Positions 1 through 8,682 of a stretch of DNA of 64,000 nt are shown here, one piece after another. The stretch lies in assembly GCF_000019185.1 (NCBI RefSeq), contig NC_010334.1, positions 3,286,001 to 3,350,000 on the forward strand. Direction: 5' to 3'. The stretch comes from Shewanella halifaxensis HAW-EB4. Lineage in GTDB: Bacteria; Pseudomonadota; Gammaproteobacteria; Enterobacterales; Shewanellaceae. The notes under the pieces are model-generated. The model worked only from the letters and a program-made list of their open reading frames with translations. It was not told where the DNA came from and did no database searches. How positions within the stretch are numbered: the stretch's first letter is position 1; each line of letters opens with the position of its first letter. Made by a program: the position numbers and the translations under genes.

Positions 1-220
1 CAAAAATAATACCGAGTGGCAGAAGCACTAATCCCGCGTATATGTGAATAAATGCAAGATCTGCAATTTTATTTAGTGGTGTATCCCCATGCACATGCAT
101 TAACGAACTGGAGATCAGTTGAAGTAGCACTCCAATCATGACGACAAAATGCAGGATCTTCTCAATAAAAGGCAGAGACTGAAAAAGCACTCTTATTCCT
201 TGTTTTAATTTTTTATTCAT
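1..220 (-). CDS. Partial integral membrane protein, possibly cytochrome b561-like
   Basis: The first 73 codons of a minus-strand gene are visible; the rest lies outside the window. The start is the ATG at 218-220. The N-terminus is basic and is followed by a hydrophobic helix at about residues 22-44 ending in a histidine-containing LMHVH stretch, then a second hydrophobic segment containing IHIYAG. Histidines at membrane edges in a short helical protein suggest a cytochrome b561 or other b-type membrane cytochrome, but this is a weak inference from a fragment. It is divergent from the antiporter gene at 801, with about 580 bp between them. Confidence 0.5.
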   Translation of the reverse strand, partial: MNKKLKQGIRVLFQSLPFIEKILHFVVMIGVLLQLISSSLMHVHGDTPLNKIADLAFIHIYAGLVLLPLGIIF

Positions 221-800
221 ACTTAAATTTTATCAACTTAGTAGTAAACAGTACTATGGTTAGGTTAGTCGTGATATCTCTTCAATGCCTAACAATTCAG
301 CATTTAAACAATACGGTAAAGGTCAGGCTCAATTTATCTAAACTCCTTTCTACGACAGCGTATTTTACTTGTCACTGACTAAACAAACAGCGATCAACAA
401 AAAAACATGCGACTTTTGTATTTATTCACACAGTTTTGTGAGCGATATCACACTTTCAACCCCTGACTTAATTAACAATTGTATCAATGTTTTGCACTCA
501 ATTTTGAAACCAGTTAGCTCATAAAATGAAGAGAGTCGCTCAAGCTACATAGCAGCTCTTTGATTTTTAGTGGACTTTACATGGACTCATATAATGATGT
601 AGAGCCAAAAAGTTATTTTCAATACATCTGCTACTTTTTATATAGTGGTTTTTTTATTTAATAAAGCTGCAGAGAATGAAATAAATAAAAAAACACTACA
701 TAACAACAGCCTAAATCACTTGTTTAGCTAAGCAACGCTTATTTGCAGCGCTATGCAGTCATCAATTTAGAATGAATTAATACATTTTTGAGAGAAAAGT
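221..800. other. Intergenic region upstream of the antiporter gene
   Basis: This 580-bp AT-rich divergent intergenic region has no supported gene. Its clearest element is a perfect CRP-type palindrome at 437-452. The last 20 bases carry a GAGAG ribosome binding site before the ATG at 801. Confidence 0.6.
437..452. promoter_or_regulatory. CRP-type binding site
   Basis: TGTGA, six bases (GCGATA), then TCACA: both half-sites match the CRP consensus exactly. It lies about 350 bp upstream of the antiporter start and about 215 bp upstream of the divergent partial gene, so either could be the target. Binding is inferred from the motif alone. Confidence 0.6.
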
Positions 801-2315
801 ATGAAACAAACAGAAAAAAAAGGGATCAGCATATTTGCCTTAGCAATGCTTAATGTTGTTGCTGTGGTGAGTTTGCGTGGATTACCAGCTGAAGCAGAGT
901 ATGGTTTGAGCTCTATATTTTACTATATTTTTGCTGCCATTGTTTTTTTAGTTCCTGTCTCTTTAGTCGCTGCCGAACTCGCGACGGGTTGGTCAGAAAA
1001 AGGAGGCGTATTTCGCTGGGTGGGTGAGGCATTTGGCCCTAAGCTAGCCCTAATTGCTATCTTTATGCTCTGGATTGAGGTGACGGTTTGGTTCCCAACC
1101 GCCTTAACTTTTGGTTCAGTCTCTCTTGCGTTTATGGGGCCAAATCAAACGTGGGATCAATCCTTATCTGAAAATAAATTTTTTGTTCTCGCCATTGTGC
1201 TTGCCATTTATTGGCTGGCAACATTTGTAGCTCTACGCGGTACTGAAGCCTTCGCAAAACTCGCAAAATGGGGTGGTTTGATAGGTACCGTTATTCCAGG
1301 TGTGATTCTTATCGTATTAGGTTTTTCATATCTTTTTGCAGGTAATACGCCACAGATCGAGTTAGCTTGGAAAGATGTCATTCCTGACTTTTCAAACTTT
1401 AATAATGTTGTGCTTGCTGCCAGTATTTTCCTCTTCTATGCCGGTATGGAAATGAATGCCATCCATGTGAAAGAGGTCGATAATGCCCCTAGAAATTACC
1501 CTATTGCCATCGGTATTGCGGCATTAGGTACGGTGCTCGTTTTCGTTCTTGGTACACTGGCAATTGCTTTTGTTATTCCTCAGTCAGAGATTAACCTAAC
1601 GCAAAGCTTATTAGTGGCCTATCACGACATGTTTGTTTGGGCAGGTATAGGCTGGGCAGCTCCAGTGATGGCAGCATGTTTGGCACTTGGCGTATTAGCC
1701 GGTGTTGTAGGCTGGGTTGCAGGTCCATCTTCTGCGCTACTTGTAGTAGCAAAAGGCGGTTACCTTCCTCGCTTTTGGCAGCAAACCAATAAACACGGTA
1801 TGGCTACGCACATCATGATGGCACAAGCACTGTTAGTGACCTTAATTTCAACGGTATTTGTGGTTCTTCCCTCTGTGCAAGCTGCTTACCAAATCTTGAG
1901 TCAGCTAACGATTGTACTGTATCTCATTATGTACTTGATGATGTTTGCTGCAGCCATATACTTACGCTACAGCCAGCCTAATCGTCCTCGTCCTTATAAA
2001 ATTCCTGGTGGAAGTCTCGGTATGTGGTTGATTGCGGGTCTAGGCTTTATTGGCTCATTAACCGCTTTCCTATTTTCATTTATTCCACCATCACAAATCG
2101 CGGTCGGTAGCCCTGAAACCTTTGTCGCCATCTTGGTGATCCTCACTATTGTCTTTGTCTCTATACCCCTGCTAATTTATAAAGCACGTAAGCCTCACTG
2201 GCGCGATCCTGAAGTCACTGACTTTGCCCCTTTCACTTGGGAAATTGAGGATAAACATCCGGGTGTGATTAACCCATCGGATAAAGTCACTCACACTTTA
2301 CATCAACCTAACTAA
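801..2315 (+). CDS. gadC: Glutamate/GABA-type amino acid antiporter (GadC-like, APC family)
   Basis: A 504-residue inner-membrane APC-superfamily protein with about 12 hydrophobic segments, close in length to E. coli GadC (about 511). The N-terminal helix carries the family-like stretch around VVSLRGLPAEAEYG, and the hydrophilic C-terminal tail (from about residue 470, rich in H, D and E) resembles the pH-sensitive plug of GadC. The start ATG has GAGAG upstream. A glutaminase gene follows after 16 bp, so the pair is probably an operon: the antiporter would import glutamine and export glutamate while the glutaminase releases ammonia. That is the known logic of glutamine-dependent acid resistance in E. 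coli (YbaS with GadC). No glutamate decarboxylase gene is visible. Substrate assignment rests on family resemblance plus the neighbour. Confidence 0.85.
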   Translation: MKQTEKKGISIFALAMLNVVAVVSLRGLPAEAEYGLSSIFYYIFAAIVFLVPVSLVAAELATGWSEKGGVFRWVGEAFGPKLALIAIFMLWIEVTVWFPTALTFGSVSLAFMGPNQTWDQSLSENKFFVLAIVLAIYWLATFVALRGTEAFAKLAKWGGLIGTVIPGVILIVLGFSYLFAGNTPQIELAWKDVIPDFSNFNNVVLAASIFLFYAGMEMNAIHVKEVDNAPRNYPIAIGIAALGTVLVFVLGTLAIAFVIPQSEINLTQSLLVAYHDMFVWAGIGWAAPVMAACLALGVLAGVVGWVAGPSSALLVVAKGGYLPRFWQQTNKHGMATHIMMAQALLVTLISTVFVVLPSVQAAYQILSQLTIVLYLIMYLMMFAAAIYLRYSQPNRPRPYKIPGGSLGMWLIAGLGFIGSLTAFLFSFIPPSQIAVGSPETFVAILVILTIVFVSIPLLIYKARKPHWRDPEVTDFAPFTWEIEDKHPGVINPSDKVTHTLHQPN

Positions 2316-2331
2316 GTCAAGACGAGGATAA

Positions 2332-3270
2332 ATGATGGTCTTATTAGCCGATGTTATGCAACAAGCATACGATAAGTACAAAGGCAAGCATGGCGGAAAA
2401 AATGCCTCTTATATTCCGTACTTAGCACAAGTGCCTTCAGAGTTAACCGGAATCGCTTTTGTATCAGTTAACGGTGAAGTCACCAGTTTTGGTGACAGCA
2501 ACTATCACTTTGCAATTGAGTCAATCTCAAAAGTGATTACCTTAGCCTTAGCATTAGAGGAGTCGGGAAGTGAAGCTGTCCACAGTAAAATTGGCGCCGA
2601 TCCAACTGGATTACCTTTCAACTCTGTTCTTGCATTAGAGATCCATAATGGCAAGCCACTCACACCGCTAGTCAATGCAGGCGCAATGGCAACTGTGAGT
2701 TTAATCAAGGCAGATGACAAGGAGCAGCGCTGGCAAAAAATCCTCGACTGCCAGTCACGCTTTACTAACAGTGCAACGAAATTATCAGATGAAGTAAACC
2801 AATCGGAGCAAACCACCAATACTCACAATCAAGCCATCTCTTTACTGCTAAAGGCGGCGGGATGCATGTATAGCGATCCGCTTGAAGCCTGTGATGTATA
2901 TACACGTCAATGCTCAACATTAATTAACTGTGTCGAGCTGGCCACGATGGGGGCAACATTGGCCAATGGTGGCTTTAATCCATGCAGCAAACAAACGGTT
3001 ATTCACTCAAAAAACGTATCGCATATTCTTGCCGATATGACGATGGAAGGCCTATATGAACGCTCAGGCGACTGGGCCTATGATGTTGGATTACCCGGTA
3101 AGAGTGGCGTGGGTGGCGGTCTAGTTGCTGTCATCCCTAATGTTGGCGCACTTGCCACCTTCTCACCTCCTTTAGATCCGGCCGGTAATAGTGTTAAAGG
3201 ACAGCTGATGATCAAACATATTAGCCAATTAATGGGCTGGAGTGTGTTTAACACTAAGATTGAATCATAG
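2332..3270 (+). CDS. glsA: Glutaminase
   Basis: Hydrolyses L-glutamine to L-glutamate and ammonia in the cytoplasm. The 312-residue length matches bacterial serine-dependent glutaminases (about 308-310). The catalytic SxxK motif is at S64-I-S-K67, and the family blocks NAGAM (about 118-122) and GKSGVGGG near the C-terminus (about 255-262) are present. GAGGA upstream of the first ATG supports the start. It lies directly downstream of the GadC-like antiporter and is probably co-transcribed, which points to acid or nitrogen stress rather than general amino acid catabolism. A hairpin at 3298-3322 probably ends the transcript. Confidence 0.95.
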   Translation: MMVLLADVMQQAYDKYKGKHGGKNASYIPYLAQVPSELTGIAFVSVNGEVTSFGDSNYHFAIESISKVITLALALEESGSEAVHSKIGADPTGLPFNSVLALEIHNGKPLTPLVNAGAMATVSLIKADDKEQRWQKILDCQSRFTNSATKLSDEVNQSEQTTNTHNQAISLLLKAAGCMYSDPLEACDVYTRQCSTLINCVELATMGATLANGGFNPCSKQTVIHSKNVSHILADMTMEGLYERSGDWAYDVGLPGKSGVGGGLVAVIPNVGALATFSPPLDPAGNSVKGQLMIKHISQLMGWSVFNTKIES

Positions 3271-3297
3271 CCGTATTGAACAATAGAGATATTACAC

Positions 3298-3322
3298 AGA
3301 GAGTGCCTCACAGGCACTCTCT
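3298..3322 (+). terminator. Hairpin downstream of glsA
   Basis: AGAGAGTGCC, a 5-base loop, then GGCACTCTCT: a perfect 10-bp stem 28 bases after the glutaminase stop. The T-run after it is weak. Confidence 0.55.
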
Positions 3323-3468
3323 GATCATTTCAAATACACCTCTAATCGCAAACAAGGAGTTTGGCTAAGGAACTGAAATCATAAATCGGGTATCTTGGCG
3401 AATTGATTGTTTAACTGAAGTATTAAACCTCTTTTGGCGACTAGCGACTAACTGAGGACCGCTAGTTA

Positions 3469-4338
3469 TTACTTAGCAGGTAGCGCCTCAATAGACTGTA
3501 AGATCTCCCGTGTGATGGTCTCTCGTTTATAAAGATCTTTCATCCTATTTGGTGTATCGATATTTAAAGCAAAAAATACTGGGCCTACTGGCCACTCTAC
3601 CCAACCAACCCACCAGCCATATTGCCCTTGCCAGCCTGTTTTCGCCCGTAAAATCCAATCTTTACCCGCTTCAACAATCATAATATCTTTAACTAATAAC
3701 TGGTCAGCTAAATCAAAAGGTAATTCGTTTCGATATAAAGCCTGTAGAAATTCCACTTGTTCTGTGGCTGAGATAGTCAACTTGCCATCAATCCAGTAAC
3801 TGTCACTGTCTTCGATTACTTTATCAAAGCTCGAGTCGGCATTACCGTAATCAATTAGCGACAAGTATTGCTGGGCTTTTGGTTCGCCAAGTTGTTTTGC
3901 AAATTCGTCATAAACCCACACTGCAGAGTATCGCATGGCTGAGCGCAGGTTCTGATCTTGATTGTGCAGCGTGAAACTTCTTTTGACCCCATCCCATTTG
4001 AACGTCTGAAACTCATCTTTAACCAGCTTGGCATCCAAAGCAAATAGCGTGTGTGGAATTTTATAGGTCGATGCAGGTGAAAACCTCTGCTGGGCACGCT
4101 CACTATCAACAACCCAGAGCTTGGCTTTAGGGCCGCGCTCATCGCGCACCACTATCGTCCCCTTGGCATCGTAGTGATTAAAATATTGCTGCCAATCAGA
4201 ACGTTCCTCAAGTGCTGCCGACACCTGAAAAGGTGTGGTAATAAAAACCGCTAGCGGAAGAAAAAGACGTGCCCAATATCCCGTATTGTTATTTGTCTTT
4301 ATATCGCTAGGTTTAAGCACACTCATCAAAAAGGTCAT
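3469..4338 (-). CDS. Class D beta-lactamase, OXA-2-like
   Basis: A serine beta-lactamase exported to the periplasm. All class D motifs are present: S90-T-Y-K93 with the nucleophile serine, S138-A-V140, Y164-G-N166 and K233-T-G235. Stretches such as LERSDW (here EERSDW), AKGTIVV, NQDQ, RNELPF and VEAGKDWILRAKTGW closely recall the OXA-2/OXA-46 group, usually met as integron cassettes, and differ from OXA-48 and OXA-55, the types usually linked to Shewanella. A hydrophobic signal segment lies at about residues 22-41, after an unusually long N-terminal stretch. The ATG at 4326 (M5) has AAGGA upstream and may be the real start. It is 15 bp downstream of a TauE/SafE permease gene and probably shares its promoter. 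I see no attC-like element. Confidence 0.93.
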   Translation of the reverse strand: MTFLMSVLKPSDIKTNNNTGYWARLFLPLAVFITTPFQVSAALEERSDWQQYFNHYDAKGTIVVRDERGPKAKLWVVDSERAQQRFSPASTYKIPHTLFALDAKLVKDEFQTFKWDGVKRSFTLHNQDQNLRSAMRYSAVWVYDEFAKQLGEPKAQQYLSLIDYGNADSSFDKVIEDSDSYWIDGKLTISATEQVEFLQALYRNELPFDLADQLLVKDIMIVEAGKDWILRAKTGWQGQYGWWVGWVEWPVGPVFFALNIDTPNRMKDLYKRETITREILQSIEALPAK

Positions 4339-4353
4339 CCTTAAAAATAGTAT

Positions 4354-5133
4354 TTATAGCCACGCAAATAGATCGTACTGCGCCGATAACAACTTAACGC
4401 TCATGACAATCGACATCACCACCACTAACGGCTTAATTATTTTGGTGCCCTTGGTAAGCACTAGACGAGAGCCAAGCGTTGCACCAATCGCTTGGCCGAT
4501 AAGCATCACACCACCCAGCATCCAGAATACCTTGCCGCCAATGGCGAAAAAGATGAGCGATGCGATATTAGTTGAGAAGTTTAAAATTTTGGCATGAGCG
4601 GTGGCTTTTGCCAGCCCGTAACCGGCGAGCGATACGAACGCTAACGCAAAGAAACTGCCGGTTCCGGGGCCAAAAAATCCATCATAAAAACCGACCCCCA
4701 AGGCTGCTGTAAAAGCAAATACACCAGGGGTGAGCACTTGTAGCTTATCGTCTTCGCTGATCTTTTTAGAAAACAAAAAGTAGCCTCCGATGGCTAACAT
4801 CAAGAAAGGCAAAAACACTTCTAAAAATGCGGTATCGATCATCTGTACAGCAATCGTGCCAAGCGACGCACCAACAAATGCACAGGCAATACTGAGCTTC
4901 ATATCACCGAGCTTCACCATACCTTTACGTACAAAATAAAAGCTGGCAAAGAAGCTACCACCACAGGCTTGCAGTTTATTGGTCGCCAACGCCACTGTTG
5001 GCGGAAGGCCTGCCCACATTAATGCCGGTATGGTTAGCAGGCCACCCCCACCCGCAATCGCGTCGATAAAACCCGCCAACATGGCAATAAAAAATAGCAG
5101 TGCAATAAGCTCAAAAGTAAGATCTAGAGTCAT
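4354..5133 (-). CDS. TauE/SafE (TSUP) family membrane permease
   Basis: A 259-residue inner-membrane protein of the sulfite/organosulfonate exporter family, with the diagnostic glycine-rich loop AGFIDAIAGGGGLL (about 20-33) in the first half and the repeat-like GFYDGFFGPGTGSF in the second. About seven to eight hydrophobic segments are visible. Substrates of this family are anions such as sulfite or sulfoacetate, but the specificity here is unknown. It faces the LysR gene at 5254 and precedes the beta-lactamase on the same strand. The ribosome binding site is weak. A second family member lies at 28634. Confidence 0.85.
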   Translation of the reverse strand: MTLDLTFELIALLFFIAMLAGFIDAIAGGGGLLTIPALMWAGLPPTVALATNKLQACGGSFFASFYFVRKGMVKLGDMKLSIACAFVGASLGTIAVQMIDTAFLEVFLPFLMLAIGGYFLFSKKISEDDKLQVLTPGVFAFTAALGVGFYDGFFGPGTGSFFALAFVSLAGYGLAKATAHAKILNFSTNIASLIFFAIGGKVFWMLGGVMLIGQAIGATLGSRLVLTKGTKIIKPLVVVMSIVMSVKLLSAQYDLFAWL

Positions 5134-5253
5134 GATTCGTTAACAGATAATTTAAGTGTCGCTATTAGACGTGGTTTGCAGTTAAAACACAAAGGAGTTA
5201 TTGTTCGCCTTAAGTGAGTTTTTTTCACACTAAACACGATTAAGGCGCCCCTA

Positions 5254-6144
5254 ATGTATTCACATCTCCCCCCATTAAATGCGCTTAGAGCCTTTGAAGC
5301 CTCAGCTCGATTAATGAGTTTTACGCTTGCAGGCAAAGAGCTATATGTCACTCACGGCGCAATAAGTAAGCAAGTTAAATTACTGGAAAACTTTGTGGGT
5401 ATGCCATTGTTTATTAGGCAGCACAGAAGCCTTAAATTGACCGATGAGGGGGAGCGTTATTTTGTTAATGCACAAGCGGCTCTTCAAACCATTAATAATG
5501 CAACCAGCGACTTAATTACTCAGCCTCTTAGAACCCAAACGCTGGCTATCAATGTGCTGCCTAGCCTCACTATCAGTTGGCTGATCCCGAGAATGGAAGA
5601 GTTTAAGTCACGCTATCCTCACCTCTATGTGGATCTGTCAATCGGTGATTTTGAGGTCGATTTTAACAAGGTTAACTACGATATTGCCATCCGCAGTAGC
5701 ACAACGGTGCCCAAAGCGGCCAACGTATTAACCTTGATGGATGAGGATCTGTGTTTGGTCTGCTCACCCGATTTGGCGCCAGCCCTCAATACTCTTGGCG
5801 ACATCAATAATATGACATTGCTACAGCACACCACGAGACCGGGTTTATGGCAACTGTGGGCACAGACTGTTGGTGTTACGTTAACAACGGATAAGAAATT
5901 CGGCGTCGAGCATTTCTATATGCTGAGCCAAGCGGCGGCCAGCGGTATGGGCGTGGCGCTTATTCCACGCTTTTTTATTGAAGATGAACTTAGCACAGGC
6001 AAGTTGGTGATCCCTTTCGAGGCAAACTTCATCAGCCCCTACCGTTACTATTTATTAACGCCAAAATCGAGTAACCTGCCGTTAAAAGTGCAATCTTTTA
6101 TCGACTGGCTACTCGAACTTTTTAGCCCTTATCGGCACCATTAA
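5254..6144 (+). CDS. LysR-type regulator, GcvA/AmpR-like subgroup
   Basis: A 296-residue LysR transcription factor. The N-terminal winged helix-turn-helix (about residues 5-65) contains the LNALRAFEASARLMSFTLAG and HGAISKQVKLLE stretches typical of the GcvA/AmpR branch, followed by a periplasmic-binding-protein-like effector domain. AAGG sits 8 bases before the ATG. It is divergent from the TauE/SafE permease with 120 bp between the starts, the usual arrangement for LysR control of the facing transcription unit, which here also includes the OXA beta-lactamase. AmpR regulators control beta-lactamase genes, so a link to beta-lactam response is plausible but unproven. Confidence 0.88.
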   Translation: MYSHLPPLNALRAFEASARLMSFTLAGKELYVTHGAISKQVKLLENFVGMPLFIRQHRSLKLTDEGERYFVNAQAALQTINNATSDLITQPLRTQTLAINVLPSLTISWLIPRMEEFKSRYPHLYVDLSIGDFEVDFNKVNYDIAIRSSTTVPKAANVLTLMDEDLCLVCSPDLAPALNTLGDINNMTLLQHTTRPGLWQLWAQTVGVTLTTDKKFGVEHFYMLSQAAASGMGVALIPRFFIEDELSTGKLVIPFEANFISPYRYYLLTPKSSNLPLKVQSFIDWLLELFSPYRHH

Positions 6145-6186
6145 TCTCGGTGCCGCTGATGGCCATCAGCCTTATACTGGTTGCTA

Positions 6187-8160
6187 TTAGATGACGTCAT
6201 TTTCAGCTAAGTCAAACATCTCTAAATAGTTCATACCAGCATGAACATTCAAGTCAAAGTTAAGCACTTTATGGCAAACGTCATAAAGTGCTTCACCGAA
6301 CCACTCTCTATCAAACGCTTCCAACGCATTAATAATACCTGATTGGCATAAGTCCCCTTTTAAGCTCTCGGGCGCCATCGCATCTATGAAGCTGGCGACT
6401 AAGCCATAAAGATCCCTCTCAGCTTCGCCTTCAACTTCCCATAGCGTTGGATCTGCATACTGAGAAGCATAATGGCTAGCGGCAATATCGAGCCCGATAC
6501 CAAAGTTAACCAATATCGCTTTATTCGGATTACAGATGATATTTTTTGGACAAATTGCGCCGTGATAGATATCCATTTGGTGCATGTATTGCAGACCCGT
6601 CAGCAACTGAGTAAACCACATCAAAGGCTGACCGAGGCGGATCTCCTCAAGCTCATCAATAGAGACGCCATATTCCCACGCCCTTGCAATAAACAGGTTT
6701 TCACTTTGCGGTAGCTGACCAAAAGCCAGTACCTTTTCAATATGCGGGTGGTATATTTTGGCTAAGCTGCGGTAAATATTACTCAGCGTCGGCCAATTGG
6801 CTTCGACTCGACTGTAAATCGATATGCCGCATTGATATTGGCCCTGCAGATGTGTTGCACGCCAGAACTGGCTGGTTTCAGTGGCAGCAATAAACTGTTC
6901 TAATCTGAAGTGGTGGTCAACAATTGCTCCAGCGGTTATCTCTATCTTCTCTGGCACAGTGTCGCATACACCATGGTCAATCAACGCCGACAGGTCGCTA
7001 CGCAGTGCATCCAAGTCGGTTGTACCTCCAGCGACGGCCTCTCGATACCATTGGTAAACTCGAGGTTGTTGGGTTTGCTCTGCAATCGCCAAGAAGCCTT
7101 CAGCATAGGCTTTAATATCATCGCTGCTGCTAACATTATCTTTAATATCAATAAACTCGACATCGCCCATGTCAGAGACAAAGATACAATTACTGGTCCA
7201 GCCGCCCACGGTAAAGCCACGGCGATGGATCTGTTGTAACCCCGTCACACTGCGGCGTAACACTTCAAGCAGTTGGTAAGTTGTCATCTGCTCAGACTGG
7301 AGCACATTGAGTGGTACACCGCGGGGCATACGGATAGGAAGTACTAACTGCTCACCATCTTGAATAAGGGGTGCACAATAGGGAACACCACAGCAGCCAG
7401 ATAAAGATTGTAACCTCTGAAACTCACTTCTAAGTTGAGCTTCATGAGTCTCAGACTGTTCGCTATCAGTAAACTGTGTTGGGATCAGTACCTTTAGCAA
7501 CCAAGGCGCAGTCCATTCGCCAGGGTTATACTCTGCCTGCCAAACTTCTAGCCCGCTTTGAATAAACAAACATTTAAGTTTAGTAAAGTCTTGGATCTTA
7601 TTATTGCGTTTCTCAACAATTGCAACTTGACCTATCGTTTCCAAAACCAACTCTTTCTGGGTATCGGTGACTTGATGCTTTCTTGGTGCAGTGAGCCCCC
7701 ACTCCTTGGTTAATGCCTCAACAATTTGCTTAGGCGTATAAATACTCAGTGAGCCTTGCTGTTTTTCAAGCTCGATCTCTTCACCTTTACGCCCAGTCAC
7801 AAACACCATGCCTTGGCACCAAGGAGCGTAAACTCCGACAGGGATTTTGTGCTTGACGTTGCCCGCCAAGACACGTGCGACATAATTAGCCTTTGCTAAG
7901 CTATTATCAACTTCGCGGCCATCTAGCGACCATGCATGCAAACCCGCATCTAGACGGCCAATATAGCCCTTCACATCGACAACGTATACGCCCCACTCGC
8001 CGATCACCAGCGCATCGACTTCCATGGCTTGGCCCGATTTAGTCGGGATTTCAACATTGGTCAGTAAGATATAATCTTCTGGGAGCTCATCAGCTAACAA
8101 GGAGAATGCCCAACGTTCGGCATCGTTAACAGGTGTCCCAAAACTTATCATTCTTGCCAT
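6187..8160 (-). CDS. NERD-domain protein with two degenerate protein-kinase-like domains
   Basis: A 657-residue protein. Residues about 10-170 form a NERD (nuclease-related) domain with PD-(D/E)xK-like residues E47-x-D49 and V61-D62-V-K64. Residues about 195-400 resemble a protein kinase fold (LLKVL as beta-3, FIDIKD near the magnesium-loop position). Residues about 410-645 are a second kinase-like domain in which HRDLKPEN is replaced by HGAICPKN (533-540) and DFG by NFG (552-554). Both kinase domains lack key catalytic residues, so they are probably pseudokinases. The ATG at 8160 is chosen because AAGGAG sits 6 bases upstream; an earlier in-frame TTG exists. NERD-kinase proteins include PglW of phage-defence systems, but no other defence gene is adjacent, so its role is unknown. 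Confidence 0.75.
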   Translation of the reverse strand: MARMISFGTPVNDAERWAFSLLADELPEDYILLTNVEIPTKSGQAMEVDALVIGEWGVYVVDVKGYIGRLDAGLHAWSLDGREVDNSLAKANYVARVLAGNVKHKIPVGVYAPWCQGMVFVTGRKGEEIELEKQQGSLSIYTPKQIVEALTKEWGLTAPRKHQVTDTQKELVLETIGQVAIVEKRNNKIQDFTKLKCLFIQSGLEVWQAEYNPGEWTAPWLLKVLIPTQFTDSEQSETHEAQLRSEFQRLQSLSGCCGVPYCAPLIQDGEQLVLPIRMPRGVPLNVLQSEQMTTYQLLEVLRRSVTGLQQIHRRGFTVGGWTSNCIFVSDMGDVEFIDIKDNVSSSDDIKAYAEGFLAIAEQTQQPRVYQWYREAVAGGTTDLDALRSDLSALIDHGVCDTVPEKIEITAGAIVDHHFRLEQFIAATETSQFWRATHLQGQYQCGISIYSRVEANWPTLSNIYRSLAKIYHPHIEKVLAFGQLPQSENLFIARAWEYGVSIDELEEIRLGQPLMWFTQLLTGLQYMHQMDIYHGAICPKNIICNPNKAILVNFGIGLDIAASHYASQYADPTLWEVEGEAERDLYGLVASFIDAMAPESLKGDLCQSGIINALEAFDREWFGEALYDVCHKVLNFDLNVHAGMNYLEMFDLAENDVI

Positions 8161-8223
8161 TCTTTTCTCCTTCGGTGGCAATTATTCTTAGATAAACTAA
8201 CAACATTCTCATCTTATAGGCAC

Positions 8224-8249
8224 AAAAAAGCCACTTATATAAGTGGCTT
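8224..8249 (-). terminator. Rho-independent terminator of the rraB-like gene
   Basis: Stem AAGCCACTT / AAGTGGCTT with an ATAT loop at 8228-8249. On the minus strand it is followed by six Ts (8224-8229), so it terminates the gene ending at 8277. Confidence 0.8.
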
Positions 8250-8276
8250 ATTTTAAAAATGATTTTGAGTGTTAAT

Positions 8277-8663
8277 TTAGTGCTTACAACCGTCACCGCA
8301 CTCATGTTCATCATCGGCAAAATCGTCATCGCCTTCTTGATGTTGCATCACTCCCCAACCGTCGGTGATACCACCAAACTCTTGGGCAAATTCATGTAGG
8401 CTTATCTCTTGCTCTACAATAGCGTCGTATTCTGGCACCATGTTTAGGCAAACGATTAATTCCCACTTACCTGAATCATCATTCAGTAGTAGTTCAATTT
8501 CGCCTTCAAGATCTGATTTGCCTAGCTCTTCTAGTGCTGACTCAGCATCGCGTTGATCATCAAAAACTAAGAAGAAGTCGACATCAAGTGCTACCGATAA
8601 GTCGATACCTGCATCAGCCATGGCTTCAAGCATCTTGCCATTATCATCATCTGGAAATTGCAT
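8277..8663 (-). CDS. rraB: RraB-like ribonuclease E inhibitor family protein
   Basis: A 128-residue acidic protein. It resembles RraB (YjgD), which binds RNase E and changes its activity: an N-terminal asymmetric acidic half, the central FFLVFDD segment, the motif around ISLHEFAQEFGGITDGWG and an acidic C-terminal tail rich in D, E and H. AGAGGA before the ATG supports the start. The CGDGCKH ending contains two cysteines and a histidine, which could bind metal. It lies between the S4 protein gene and the NERD gene on the same strand, with a terminator after it. The family call comes from pattern memory, so moderate certainty. Confidence 0.75.
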   Translation of the reverse strand: MQFPDDDNGKMLEAMADAGIDLSVALDVDFFLVFDDQRDAESALEELGKSDLEGEIELLLNDDSGKWELIVCLNMVPEYDAIVEQEISLHEFAQEFGGITDGWGVMQHQEGDDDFADDEHECGDGCKH

Positions 8664-8682
8664 GTTAATCCTCTCTTGTCAC

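Noticed and set aside
4235..4597. 120-codon plus-strand open frame over the OXA/permease junction
   Set aside because: It is antisense to two well-supported genes and has no family features.
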